Positions 46,504-54,501 of a DNA stretch of 64,000 nt are shown here, piece after piece (the stretch's first letter is position 1; each line of letters opens with the position of its first letter). Position numbers and translations under genes: made by a program. The notes under the pieces were generated by a model. The model saw only the letters and a program-made list of their open reading frames with translations, was not told where the DNA came from and did no database searches. This stretch comes from Kineosporia sp. NBRC 101731 (lineage in GTDB: Bacteria; Actinomycetota; Actinomycetes; Actinomycetales; Kineosporiaceae): the NCBI RefSeq assembly GCF_030269305.1, contig NZ_BSTC01000005.1:310001-374000 (forward strand), read 5' to 3'.

Positions 46504-47651
46504 CGACCGGCGGCGTCGAGGGCCTGTGACAGGTCGGCCCACAGGTCCTCGACATCCTCGATCCCCGCCGACAGGCGGATCAGCGATTCGGGTACCAGCT
46601 TCGACTCGCCCCCGTGCCGGCGCCGGCGCTCCAGGCTGGACTCCACCCCGCCGAGACTCGTCGTGTGGACCCACAGTCGCGTGGCGGCACAGACCTTCTC
46701 GGCCTGCTCCGCGGAGCCGTTCAGCTCGAAGGAGAGCATCGCCCCGAATCCGCGCATCTGGGCGCGCGCCAGCTCGTGCCCCGGGTGACCGGGCAGGCCC
46801 GGGTACCGCACCTTCGCGACGGCCGGGTGATCACCCAGCCGGCGGGCCAGTTCGGCGGCGTTCGCACTCGCCCGTTCCACCCGCAGAGCCAGGGTGCGCA
46901 GGCCGCGCAGGACCAGCCAGGCCTCCATCGGGCCGGGGATGGCTCCGTTGATCGTGCGGTGGCCGTGCAGGCGCTGCTGCAGCTGCGGCGACTCCTCCGC
47001 CGTGACAACGATTCCCAGGAGTACGTCGCTGTGCCCGCTGAGGTATTTCGTGGCGGAGTGCACCACCATGTGCGCACCGAGTGACAGCGGTTGCTGCAGG
47101 AGGGGCGTGGCGAAGGTGTTGTCCACCGCCGTCAGGACCTCGCGCGAGCGGGCGGCGGCGATGATGGTGGCCAGGTCGGCGACGTCCATCAGGGGGTTCG
47201 TCGGGGTCTCCAGGATCACCAGGTCGGCCCCCTCCAGGGCGCCCACCACGACATCGGTGTCAGCCATCGGCACCGGGCGCACGGCGAGCCGGCCGGCCGC
47301 GGCGAGTTCACCGGCGAGCTGGGCGGTTCCGGAATATGGCGCGTCCGGGATCACCACCGTGCCGCCGAGGGGCACCAGGTTGAGCACCGCCGAGATGGCC
47401 GCCATGCCGGAGCCGAAAGCCAGTGCCGGACCACCCTCCAGCGCCCCGACCGCGTCCTCCAGGGCGGTCCAGGTCGGGTTGCCCCACCGGCCGTAGCCCA
47501 GATCACCCGGCTGGTGCGAGAAGTCGGAGGCGGTGTAGGTGGACGTAAGCACCACCGGCACGTTCATCGGCTGGTTCGGCGTGCCCGCGGGGCGGCCGGC
47601 CGTGACCACGAGGGTGGCGGAAGCCAGCTTGCCCTGGGAGGAGTCACTCAT
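46500..47651 (-). CDS. Cys/Met-metabolism PLP enzyme (cystathionine gamma-lyase/synthase-like)
   Basis: The 383-residue fold-type I enzyme has [72 protein letters not shown] (PLP lysine in ATKYLSGH) and [14 protein letters not shown]. The family includes cystathionine beta/gamma-lyase and gamma-synthase, which cannot be told apart by eye. The ATG at 47651 is chosen because similarity starts at TLVVTAGRP. It converges with gpsA and is divergent from ddl. Confidence 0.9.
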   Translation of the reverse strand: MSDSSQGKLASATLVVTAGRPAGTPNQPMNVPVVLTSTYTASDFSHQPGDLGYGRWGNPTWTALEDAVGALEGGPALAFGSGMAAISAVLNLVPLGGTVVIPDAPYSGTAQLAGELAAAGRLAVRPVPMADTDVVVGALEGADLVILETPTNPLMDVADLATIIAAARSREVLTAVDNTFATPLLQQPLSLGAHMVVHSATKYLSGHSDVLLGIVVTAEESPQLQQRLHGHRTINGAIPGPMEAWLVLRGLRTLALRVERASANAAELARRLGDHPAVAKVRYPGLPGHPGHELARAQMRGFGAMLSFELNGSAEQAEKVCAATRLWVHTTSLGGVESSLERRRRHGGESKLVPESLIRLSAGIEDVEDLWADLSQALDAAGR

Positions 47652-47751
47652 GCGCACAGAGTAGAAGGTGGCTGGTGTCACCCGTGCAGGCCCCAGGGTG
47701 CGGGGGTGCGCCCGGGATGCGCACCTCGAATCCCCGGTACTCTCCCCGGTC

Positions 47752-48903
47752 ATGGACGCTATCCAGCCCGTGACTTCCACGGATCCGGGAATCACGGCCC
47801 CCCGCAAGCCCCGGGTGGCCGTGCTCTTCGGCGGGCGCTCGAGCGAGCACGCGGTCAGTTGTGCCACCGCCTCGTCGGTGCTGCGCGCGATCGATCACGA
47901 CGCGTACGACGTGATCCCGATCGGTGTGACCAACACCGGCCGCTGGGTGCTCGCCGCCGACGACCCCGACCGCTGGGCGATCTCGGCCGGGGTGCTGCCC
48001 CAGGTGAAGGACGGCGACGGCCCGGGCGTCATCGCCCCGCTGCAGACCACCGACAGCAACCTTCAGGTGCTCGAGCCCGGTCAGGTGCCCCGTGAGCTCG
48101 GCCAGGTCGACGTCGTGTTCCCGCTGCTGCACGGTCCGTTCGGTGAGGACGGCACGCTGCAGGGCCTGCTCGAGCTGACCGACATCCGCTACGTCGGCGC
48201 CGGCGTGCTGGCCTCCGCGGCCAGCATGGACAAAGCCGTGATGAAGGTCATGCTGAAGGGCGCGGGCCTGCCGATCGGCGAGTACGTCGTGGTGCGGCCG
48301 GGCGCCTGGGAGCGAGACCCGGACGCCGTGCGCGACGACGTCGAGGAGCTCGGCTGGCCGGTGTTCGTGAAGCCGGCCCGGGCCGGTTCCAGCGTCGGCA
48401 TCAGCAAGGTCGACGGTCCGGAGGACCTCGACGCCGCGATCGCCGAGGCGCTGAAGCACGACCGCAAGCTGGTGATCGAGGCGGCCGTGGCCGGACGCGA
48501 GATCGAGTGCGCGGTGCTCCAGGCGGCCGACGGCAGCGTCGCGACCAGCCTGCCCGGCGAGATCGAGTTCGTCGGCGAGCACACCTTCTACGACTTCGAG
48601 GCCAAGTACCTCGACAACGCCACGAAGCTGAGCTGCCCGGCCGACCTGCCCCACGACGTGCTCGCGCGGGTGCGGGACCTGTCGGTGCGCACGTTCGAGG
48701 CGATGAACTGCGAGGGCCTGGCCCGGGTCGACTTCTTCGTGCAGGCCGACGGCAGCGTGGTGGTCAACGAGATCAACACGATGCCCGGCTTCACCAGCTC
48801 GTCGATGTACCCGCGGATGTGGGCGGCCACCGGCCTGGAGTACCCGGAGCTGATCGACCGGCTGATCCGCACGGCTCTGGCCCGTCCCACCGGCCTGCGC
48901 TGA
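47752..48903 (+). CDS. ddl: D-alanine--D-alanine ligase
   Basis: The 383-residue ATP-grasp ligase has VAVLFGGRSSEHAVSCATA, FPLLHGPFGEDGTLQG, VFVKPARAGSSVGISKV, EIECAVLQ and the metal site VVVNEINTMPGFTSSSMYP. It makes D-Ala-D-Ala for peptidoglycan. ATG 47752 is chosen; the frame is open 84 nt further upstream. The Phe in HGPFGEDG, where depsipeptide ligases vary, fits a peptide ligase. A terminator follows. Confidence 0.97.
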   Translation: MDAIQPVTSTDPGITAPRKPRVAVLFGGRSSEHAVSCATASSVLRAIDHDAYDVIPIGVTNTGRWVLAADDPDRWAISAGVLPQVKDGDGPGVIAPLQTTDSNLQVLEPGQVPRELGQVDVVFPLLHGPFGEDGTLQGLLELTDIRYVGAGVLASAASMDKAVMKVMLKGAGLPIGEYVVVRPGAWERDPDAVRDDVEELGWPVFVKPARAGSSVGISKVDGPEDLDAAIAEALKHDRKLVIEAAVAGREIECAVLQAADGSVATSLPGEIEFVGEHTFYDFEAKYLDNATKLSCPADLPHDVLARVRDLSVRTFEAMNCEGLARVDFFVQADGSVVVNEINTMPGFTSSSMYPRMWAATGLEYPELIDRLIRTALARPTGLR

Positions 48904-48919
48904 GACATCTGAGACATCG

Positions 48920-48960
48920 GATGCCGGGTCCCCTCACGAGGGGCCCGGCATCGGTGTTTT
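48920..48960 (+). terminator. Terminator of ddl
   Basis: GATGCCGGG-TCCCCTC and GAGGGG-CCCGGCATC form a stem with one bulge, followed by GGTGTTTT. It begins 17 nt after the ddl stop, in the gap before the convergent DUF3515 gene. Confidence 0.85.
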
Positions 48961-48979
48961 GCTCAGCTGGGTGTTTTGC

Positions 48980-49546
48980 TCAGCTCGCGCTGGTGCTCGG
49001 TGCCGAGTCCACCAGGTCCGAGCACTGACGGGCGGTGGTTCCCAGCGGTTTCACGGCCTTCTCGAGATCGACGAGGGCAGCGGTGGCTGCGCTGCGTTCC
49101 ACCGAGGTCGGCACCTGCACCTGGACAGCCGGATCGCGGCCGTAGGTGATGAACGTGTACGCGGTCGAGGTCTCGCTGAACACCCAGGCCACATCGTTGA
49201 TGTCGATGCACCGGTCGGTGGTCGGGCCGGTCGGTGTGGCTCCGCAGCTCAGTGAGATCGCTGGATCACCCCAGGTGGCGATGCCGGTGGGCTCCTGGGT
49301 GGTGTTACGGGCCCGGGAGAGCACAGTCTCCGGCAGGCGGTCCATCAGATCGGTGCAGGCGGCAACGGCGGCATCCGGGCCCGGGGTCAGTGAGGGAACG
49401 TCGGTGTTCCCCGCTGACGAACCGGATCCGCATGCGGCCAGGGCCACCAGTGTTCCGGTCGCCCCGAGAGCCACCGGAACAGCGATCAGGGCCCGGCGCC
49501 GAGGCCGGACCCTGTACTGGCCGATGTCACGCAGGACCTGGCGCAT
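48980..49546 (-). CDS. DUF3515-type lipoprotein
   Basis: The 188-residue protein has an Arg-rich start, a hydrophobic segment and a lipobox VALAAC with Cys39, so it should be a surface lipoprotein. The C-terminal domain (ACTDLMDRLPETV, ISLSCGATPTGP, CIDINDVAWVFSE, FITYGRDPAVQVQVP) fits the actinobacterial DUF3515 family, whose function is unknown and which is typically found beside thiL and ddl. It contains several Cys that may form disulfides. It ends close to the ddl terminator. Confidence 0.85.
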   Translation of the reverse strand: MRQVLRDIGQYRVRPRRRALIAVPVALGATGTLVALAACGSGSSAGNTDVPSLTPGPDAAVAACTDLMDRLPETVLSRARNTTQEPTGIATWGDPAISLSCGATPTGPTTDRCIDINDVAWVFSETSTAYTFITYGRDPAVQVQVPTSVERSAATAALVDLEKAVKPLGTTARQCSDLVDSAPSTSAS

Positions 49547-49550
49547 CAGC

Positions 49551-49787
49551 TCACATCTTCACAACAGTGCAGGTGAGCGTGCGGGTGATTCCCTTCACGT
49601 CCTGAATCTTCGCGATCACGCCGGAGCCGAGCTCATCGACGGAGGGGGCCTCGATCCGGGCGATGACGTCATAGGGGCCCGTGACGTCCTCGGCCAAGGT
49701 CACGCCCGGGATCTGAGCGATCTCGGTGACGATCGACGTCGAGCGCCCGACCTCGGTCTGGATCAAGATGTAAGCCTGCACCACCAC
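49551..49787 (-). CDS. Stand-alone Lrp/AsnC ligand-binding (RAM) domain protein
   Basis: The 78-residue protein, VVVQAYILIQTEVGRSTSIVTEIAQIPGVTLAEDVTGPYDVIARIEA..., is an AsnC C-terminal domain without the DNA-binding helix-turn-helix. Such small proteins bind amino acids and form octamers; partners are mostly unknown. Three consecutive GTGs can start it; GTG 49787 is taken because AGGAG lies 6 nt upstream. The gene is 4 nt upstream of the DUF3515 gene on the same strand, so they probably form an operon, and is divergent from thiL. Confidence 0.88.
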   Translation of the reverse strand: MVVQAYILIQTEVGRSTSIVTEIAQIPGVTLAEDVTGPYDVIARIEAPSVDELGSGVIAKIQDVKGITRTLTCTVVKM

Positions 49788-49920
49788 GTGTTTCTCCTGT
49801 CCGAACTGCCTGAGGGTCTGCAGAGGCTCCACGGTGCGGGCCGGTCTCAGACATTGGGCGGTCACGCTACCGTGTCGATCCGCAGCCGCAGCAGAGGGTT
49901 GACCACATCGAGGCCGAAGG

Positions 49921-50952
49921 TTGGGGATCAGTTTGGGTACGGCCCGGGACGAACCAGACCGGAACGACCCCTCCATCGGTACTCTGGGTGAGGATTCCCT
50001 GGTGGCCGGTGTACTCGATCGTTATCCCTCAGCGCCCTGGCTGACCGTGGGCCCGGGGGACGACGCAGCAGTTCTCGACCTGACCGGCCCGCTCGCCGGG
50101 CCGCTCGTCGCGTGCACCGACACCCTCGTGGAGGGCCAGGACTTCCGCCGCGACTGGTCAACAGCCCGTGACATCGGGATCAAGGTCGCTGCACAGAATT
50201 TCGCCGACGTCGCCGCCATGGGTGGCAGGCCTCACACACTTCTCGTGAGTCTGACCACTCCCGCAGATGTCCCGGCGTCGTGGGCCAACGAGATGGCGGA
50301 CGGTCTGGTCGCCGAGTGTGCCCGGGCCGGTGCGGTCGTGGCCGGGGGAGATGTCTCGGCCGGGTCCGAGATCGTTGTGACAGGTACCGCACTCGGCACT
50401 CTGGCGGGTCCGCGGGCGGTTCTGCGGTCGCAGGCCCGGGCCGGGGATGTGGTGGCCGTCACCGTGGGCAGTGGACGTTCGGCGGCGGGCTGGGCCCTGT
50501 TGCGGGCCTTCGGCGGTGCCGCGGCCGACGACCTGGAACCGGCGCTGTCGGCCCTGGTGCGTGAGCACCGCGCCCCGGTGCCGCCGTACGAGGCCGGTGT
50601 CGAAGCCGCGCTGGCCGGGGTGAATGCCATGATCGACACCAGCGACGGCCTGGTGCGCGACGCCGCCCGGATCGCCCACGCGTCCGGCGTCGTGCTCGAC
50701 CTCGACCCCACCGCACTGGTGCCCACCCCGGATCTGCTGAGTGCTGCGTCGGTGCTGGGGATTTCCGCGCAGGAGGCGCAGGACTGGGTGCTCACCGGTG
50801 GTGAGGACCACGCCCTGCTGGCCTGTTTCCCGCCCTCGGTCCCGGTGCCACCCTCCTTCCGGGTGATCGGCGTGGTGCGCGACGGCGAACCGGGTGTGTG
50901 GGTGGACGGCAGGCCCTTCAGCGGTGAGGGCGGCTGGCGGCACTGGAGCTGA
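49921..50952 (+). CDS. thiL: Thiamine-monophosphate kinase
   Basis: The protein is about 340 residues with WLTVGPGDDAAVLDL, the metal and ATP site CTDTLVEGQDFRRDW, NFADVAAMGGRPHTLLVSL, AGGDVSAGSEIVVTGTALG, MIDTSDGLVRDAARIA and LTGGEDHALLACFP, all ThiL hallmarks. It phosphorylates thiamine monophosphate to the diphosphate. TTG 49921 is the longest start; TTG 49933, preceded by GGGGATCA, is equally possible. It lies in the conserved block ddl-thiL-rpmB-recG. Confidence 0.95.
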   Translation: MGISLGTARDEPDRNDPSIGTLGEDSLVAGVLDRYPSAPWLTVGPGDDAAVLDLTGPLAGPLVACTDTLVEGQDFRRDWSTARDIGIKVAAQNFADVAAMGGRPHTLLVSLTTPADVPASWANEMADGLVAECARAGAVVAGGDVSAGSEIVVTGTALGTLAGPRAVLRSQARAGDVVAVTVGSGRSAAGWALLRAFGGAAADDLEPALSALVREHRAPVPPYEAGVEAALAGVNAMIDTSDGLVRDAARIAHASGVVLDLDPTALVPTPDLLSAASVLGISAQEAQDWVLTGGEDHALLACFPPSVPVPPSFRVIGVVRDGEPGVWVDGRPFSGEGGWRHWS

Positions 50953-51052
50953 GGTCATTCCCGCAGGACCGGAAACGTTCCGTGCGGCATGCGCGGACGG
51001 ATCTTCCCCGACGACGGGGGCCGGACCGGATCCCGGTCCCGCCCCTCGTGCG

Positions 51053-51085
51053 ATGTGTACACATGGCACACCTGGTACCAGGTGT
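51053..51085. promoter_or_regulatory. Paired perfect palindromes upstream of the MepB-like gene
   Basis: ATGTGTACACAT (51053-51064) is a perfect 12-bp palindrome. Three bases later ACACCTGGTACCAGGTGT (51068-51085) is a perfect 18-bp palindrome, followed by ACATG, partly repeating the first. They lie 83-115 nt before the MepB-like ATG and look like operator sites for a dimeric repressor. The cognate regulator is not in the window. Confidence 0.7.
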
Positions 51086-51167
51086 ACATGTTCCGAGCGC
51101 TCCCGTGCTCCGGCCCGGTCGCGGGGCGGGCCGGGCATTTCAGATCTTCGAGGACGGAACTCCAGCC

Positions 51168-51782
51168 ATGAGCGCGCAGGATCAGACCGATCACGACAAC
51201 CAGCAGGCCGAACCGGCTGAGGTCACCAGGCCGGCCGCCGTTTCCGCGGTGTGGTCCGCGCCGACGCCACCGGACCTGCTGGTGCTCAAGGAACAGGTCT
51301 TCGACCCGCTGGGCATCGTCTGCACCGGTCTCACGCCCGAGGCCGCGGCCGAGGGCGCTGAGTACGCCGCGCACAAGGTCCGCCTCGACGGCGCCCCGGT
51401 GCGACTGCGCTCGGCCCGTAAGACCCCGGAGAAGAACGGCCTGTTCGTCACCCTCTGGCTGCGCCGGCCGACCGGGACGATCCGGCCGTTCGCGGTCGGC
51501 GACAAGGTGCGGCTCTTCGTCGTCACCGCCCGCGAGGACGATCACTTCGGGCACTTCGTGTTCCCGGCCGGGGTCCTGGCCCGCCAGCGGATCCTCTCCT
51601 CCCCGGACGCCGACGGGAAACGGGCGTTCCGGGTGTACCCGCCGTGGTCGGCCCCGCACAACGCGCAGGCTGCCCGCACCCGCGGCTGGCAGCGCGAGTT
51701 CTTCCTGCCCCTGGACTCCGCCACCGGAGTGGATCTGGAGCGGGCCCGGCAGCTCTACGCCCCCGCGATCACCGGCTCCTGA
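51168..51782 (+). CDS. MepB-like protein
   Basis: The 204-residue protein contains the MepB core: LKEQVFDPLGIVCTGLTPEAAAEGAEYAAHKVRLDG, FVTLWLRRPTGTIRPF, EDDHFGHFVFPAGVLARQRILS and FRVYPPWSAPHNAQAARTRGWQREFFL. MepB belongs to the staphylococcal mepRAB locus, where MepR represses an efflux pump; MepB's own role is unknown. No pump or MarR gene lies beside it here. ATG 51168 is preceded by a two-palindrome operator-like region. The first 35 residues are a charged, variable extension. Confidence 0.82.
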   Translation: MSAQDQTDHDNQQAEPAEVTRPAAVSAVWSAPTPPDLLVLKEQVFDPLGIVCTGLTPEAAAEGAEYAAHKVRLDGAPVRLRSARKTPEKNGLFVTLWLRRPTGTIRPFAVGDKVRLFVVTAREDDHFGHFVFPAGVLARQRILSSPDADGKRAFRVYPPWSAPHNAQAARTRGWQREFFLPLDSATGVDLERARQLYAPAITGS

Positions 51783-51830
51783 CGCCGGCGGACGCCCTAC
51801 CAGGGCCTGGCGTGGGCTCCCCTCGCCCTT

Positions 51831-51852
51831 TCGTGATCATGCCGAACCTCCC
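51831..51852 (+). repeat. Palindromic repeat family A, single half-site (copy 4)
   Basis: TCGTGATCATGCCGAACCTC followed by CC matches one arm of copy 3 with one difference in the first 22 nt. No complementary arm follows. Thirty bases later GAAGGTCCATGCC...GGGCACC (51883-51909) resembles the inside of the MITE-like element at 57375-57400. Confidence 0.85.
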
Positions 51853-51954
51853 ATGACATCCCGGGCCTCCCGGGCGCGTCGTGAAGGTCCATGCCCCCTG
51901 CAGGGCACCCGGCACCGGGCGTGGCCCGTCGGAGAAGGGTGGGGGCGCAAACGA

Positions 51955-51990
51955 GAACCGCCGGGCCACCCAGAGGGTGCCCGGCGGTTC
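51955..51990 (-). terminator. Terminator of rpmB
   Basis: GAACCGCCGGGC and GCCCGGCGGTTC are exact complements around a 12-nt loop, 13 nt downstream of the rpmB stop on the minus strand, followed there by TCGTTTG. Confidence 0.88.
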
Positions 51991-52003
51991 CTGAAACTGT
52001 GTA

Positions 52004-52189
52004 TCAGCGGCTGACCTTGCCGGCCTTCAGGCAGGAGGTGCAGACGTTGACGCGCTGCGGCGTGCCACCGATGGTGGTGCGGACGCGCTGGATGTTCGGG
52101 TTCCAGCGACGCTTCGTCCGGCGGTGGGAGTGCGAGACGCTGAAGCCGAAGCCCGGCCCCTTCTTGCAAACGTCGCAGTTGGCGGCCAC
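52004..52189 (-). CDS. rpmB: Large ribosomal subunit protein bL28
   Basis: The 61-residue protein ([33 protein letters not shown]...[13 protein letters not shown]) is bL28 with four cysteines in two CxxC pairs, the zinc-binding form. GTG 52189 is preferred because AGGAG lies 6 nt upstream, whereas ATG 52195 abuts that site. It is divergent from the fakA-like gene. A strong hairpin follows. This is the usual actinobacterial location next to the DAK2 gene and recG. Confidence 0.96.
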   Translation of the reverse strand: MAANCDVCKKGPGFGFSVSHSHRRTKRRWNPNIQRVRTTIGGTPQRVNVCTSCLKAGKVSR

Positions 52190-52507
52190 GTTCATCTCCT
52201 GAGGTATCGAACTGATGCTTGGTGCGGGCGGTCGGATCTCTTGCCCGGCGGCACTTGGGCCGCCGCGGGCAGGGCAGACCTACCACGCTCCCGAGCAGAG
52301 TAGCCGAAGCGCAGGCCCCGGCCCAAACCGGAGCCTGCGCGAGCAGGGCAGCTCCGCCGATCGGATCGTCGCTCTGAACGTGACAGGCCCGGGCAATCGG
52401 TGTCCAATTCGGATGAACGGTGCATGAATGGCAGGTGAGCCGTGCGGGCGGATACATTCCGGCTGAAGCGGAATCTCGATCGGTGCCGACCAGTGGGAGG
52501 AGTGCGG

Positions 52508-54472
52508 GTGCTGGACGTTCTCGACCCTCCGGCCGCGCGACGCTGGGCGCTGACCGCGCTGGGTGCGCTCGCCGACGCCCGTGAGGAGATCGACGCCCTC
52601 AACGTGTTCCCGGTTCCGGACGGTGACACCGGCACCAACATGTACCTGACCCTCGAGGCCGCCGTCGCCGCCGTGCAGGCGCTGCCCCCGCACGCATCCG
52701 TCGCCACCGTGGCCGACGCCTTCGCCCGGGGCGCCCTGCTGGGGGCCCGGGGCAACTCCGGGGTGATCGGTGCACAGCTGCTGCGGGGCTGGGCCCAGGT
52801 GCTGGCCGAGCACAGCGAGCTCACCGCGCAGACCGCCGTCGAGTGCTTCCGCCGGGCCGACGAGCAGGCCTGGAAGGCCGTGCACCACCCGCTCGAGGGC
52901 ACGATCCTCTCGGTCAGCCGGGCCGCGGCCGAGGCCGCGCGCACCGCGGCGGAGTCCGACCTCGGCGCCGACCTGGAGACCGTGGTGAGCGCCGCCGCCG
53001 AGGCCGCCCAGCTGGCACTGGCCCGCACCCCCGGGCAACTGCCCGCGCTGGCCGCCGCCGGGGTGGTCGATGCCGGTGGCCGGGGCCTCGTCGTCCTGCT
53101 CGACGCCCTGGCCGAGGTCGTGATGGCCGACCACACCCATCGTCAGAAGCACCGTCAGTACCGCCGCCGGCGTCGTCCGGCCAACCTGCCCGCTCTCGAC
53201 TTCAGCACCTGTCACGGGAGGACACCGGTCGCCCCGGCGACCCCGGCGATCGGGATCCCGGCCCGGGTCGGCCCGGGCGCGGTCGTCCACGAGCACGGTC
53301 GCGGGCGGGGTCACGGTCCCGCCGCGGACGGCGTGCGGCGGCTGGTCGATCTCCGCACCGTGCACGACCACGAACCCGAGTGGGGTGACGGGACCGAGCT
53401 GCAGGAGCTGCACGAGGTGGTCCGGCAGGGGATTGCCCCGCGGGGGAGCGCGCGGTGCGTGACCGGTCCGGAGGCCGGCAACGAATGGGGCGCCGACGTC
53501 CCGGGGCCGGCCCGCCGGACGGGCAGTGAGCTGTACGAGGTGATGTTCCTGCTCGACACCGATCCCGAGCACGGCGACGAGAGGGTGGACGAGCTACGCG
53601 CCGAACTGGGCCGGATCGGTGACTCGCTGGTGATCGTCGGCGGCCCGGAACTCTGGCAGGTGCACGTGCACACCCCGGACGCGGGCGCGGTGGTGGAGCG
53701 CGCGATCGTCGCCGGGCACCCGCACCAGATCCGGATCAGTCATCTCGGGGGGCCGAACCGGGCGGAGCCGCCGGGGGCTCCCGGACCAACCGGTCCCGAA
53801 CGTCGTTCCCGCACCACCGGCCTGGTGGCCTGTGCCGCCGGGCCGGGGCTGGCCGAGCTCTTCGCGAGCACCGGAGCGGTCGTGGTCGCGGGAGGACCGG
53901 GGCGGCGACCGTCGACGGCTGCGATCCTGGCCGCCATCCACCGCACCCACAGCACCGAGGTGGCCGTGCTGCCCAACGACGCCGACACCCTCAGCGTCGC
54001 CCGTATCGCCGCGGCCTCCGCGCGGGCCGAGGGCGTGCGGGTGACGGTCGTGCCGACCCGGGCCCAGGTGCAGGGACTGGCCGCGGCCGCCGTGCACGAC
54101 GGGCACCGGCGGTTCGACGACGATGTGGTGGCGATGTCCGCGTCGGCCGGCGGGGCCCGCGACGGTGCGGTGACCGTGGCCGTGCGGAATGGACTCACCA
54201 GCGCGGGGGAGTGCAGGATCGGGGACGCGCTCGGGGTGGTCGACGGGGACTTCTCGGTGGTCGGCGCGGACCTTCCCACGGTCGCGACCGAGGTCCTGGA
54301 CCGGCTGCTGGCCTCCGGCGGGGAACTGGTCACCATCGTTGTCGGTGCCGGAGGGCATGATGCCCTTGCCCGCTCGGTGGCGGCGCACGCCCGCGGTCTC
54401 GGCCGGGGCCTGGAGGTGAACGTCGTGAACGGCGGTCAGCCCAGGTACCCGCTCCTGATCGGGGTGGAGTAG
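52508..54472 (+). CDS. DAK2-domain protein, fatty-acid kinase (FakA)-like
   Basis: The 654-residue protein begins with a DhaL/DAK2 domain: NVFPVPDGDTGTNMYLTLEAA (Mg-ATP aspartates), ARGNSGVIGAQLLRGW, HPLEGTILSVSRAAAEAA, AGVVDAGGRGLVVLLDAL. The middle region includes EVMFLLDTDPEH...VHVHTPDAGAVVERA, and a C-terminal domain runs from about residue 430. This is the layout of FakA, which phosphorylates fatty acids bound to a FakB partner; no FakB is in the window. A Pro/Arg/His-rich linker follows the DAK2 domain. GTG 52508 has GGGAGG 7 nt upstream. recG follows after 29 nt. Confidence 0.87.
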   Translation: MLDVLDPPAARRWALTALGALADAREEIDALNVFPVPDGDTGTNMYLTLEAAVAAVQALPPHASVATVADAFARGALLGARGNSGVIGAQLLRGWAQVLAEHSELTAQTAVECFRRADEQAWKAVHHPLEGTILSVSRAAAEAARTAAESDLGADLETVVSAAAEAAQLALARTPGQLPALAAAGVVDAGGRGLVVLLDALAEVVMADHTHRQKHRQYRRRRRPANLPALDFSTCHGRTPVAPATPAIGIPARVGPGAVVHEHGRGRGHGPAADGVRRLVDLRTVHDHEPEWGDGTELQELHEVVRQGIAPRGSARCVTGPEAGNEWGADVPGPARRTGSELYEVMFLLDTDPEHGDERVDELRAELGRIGDSLVIVGGPELWQVHVHTPDAGAVVERAIVAGHPHQIRISHLGGPNRAEPPGAPGPTGPERRSRTTGLVACAAGPGLAELFASTGAVVVAGGPGRRPSTAAILAAIHRTHSTEVAVLPNDADTLSVARIAAASARAEGVRVTVVPTRAQVQGLAAAAVHDGHRRFDDDVVAMSASAGGARDGAVTVAVRNGLTSAGECRIGDALGVVDGDFSVVGADLPTVATEVLDRLLASGGELVTIVVGAGGHDALARSVAAHARGLGRGLEVNVVNGGQPRYPLLIGVE

Positions 54473-54501
54473 ACACAGCTTCGGACAGGGGTGAGCGCTC
54501 G

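Noticed and set aside
50989-51171. 60-codon frame over the palindromes before the MepB-like gene
   Set aside because: The frame is produced by the palindromic operator-like sequence; no ribosome site or homology is seen.
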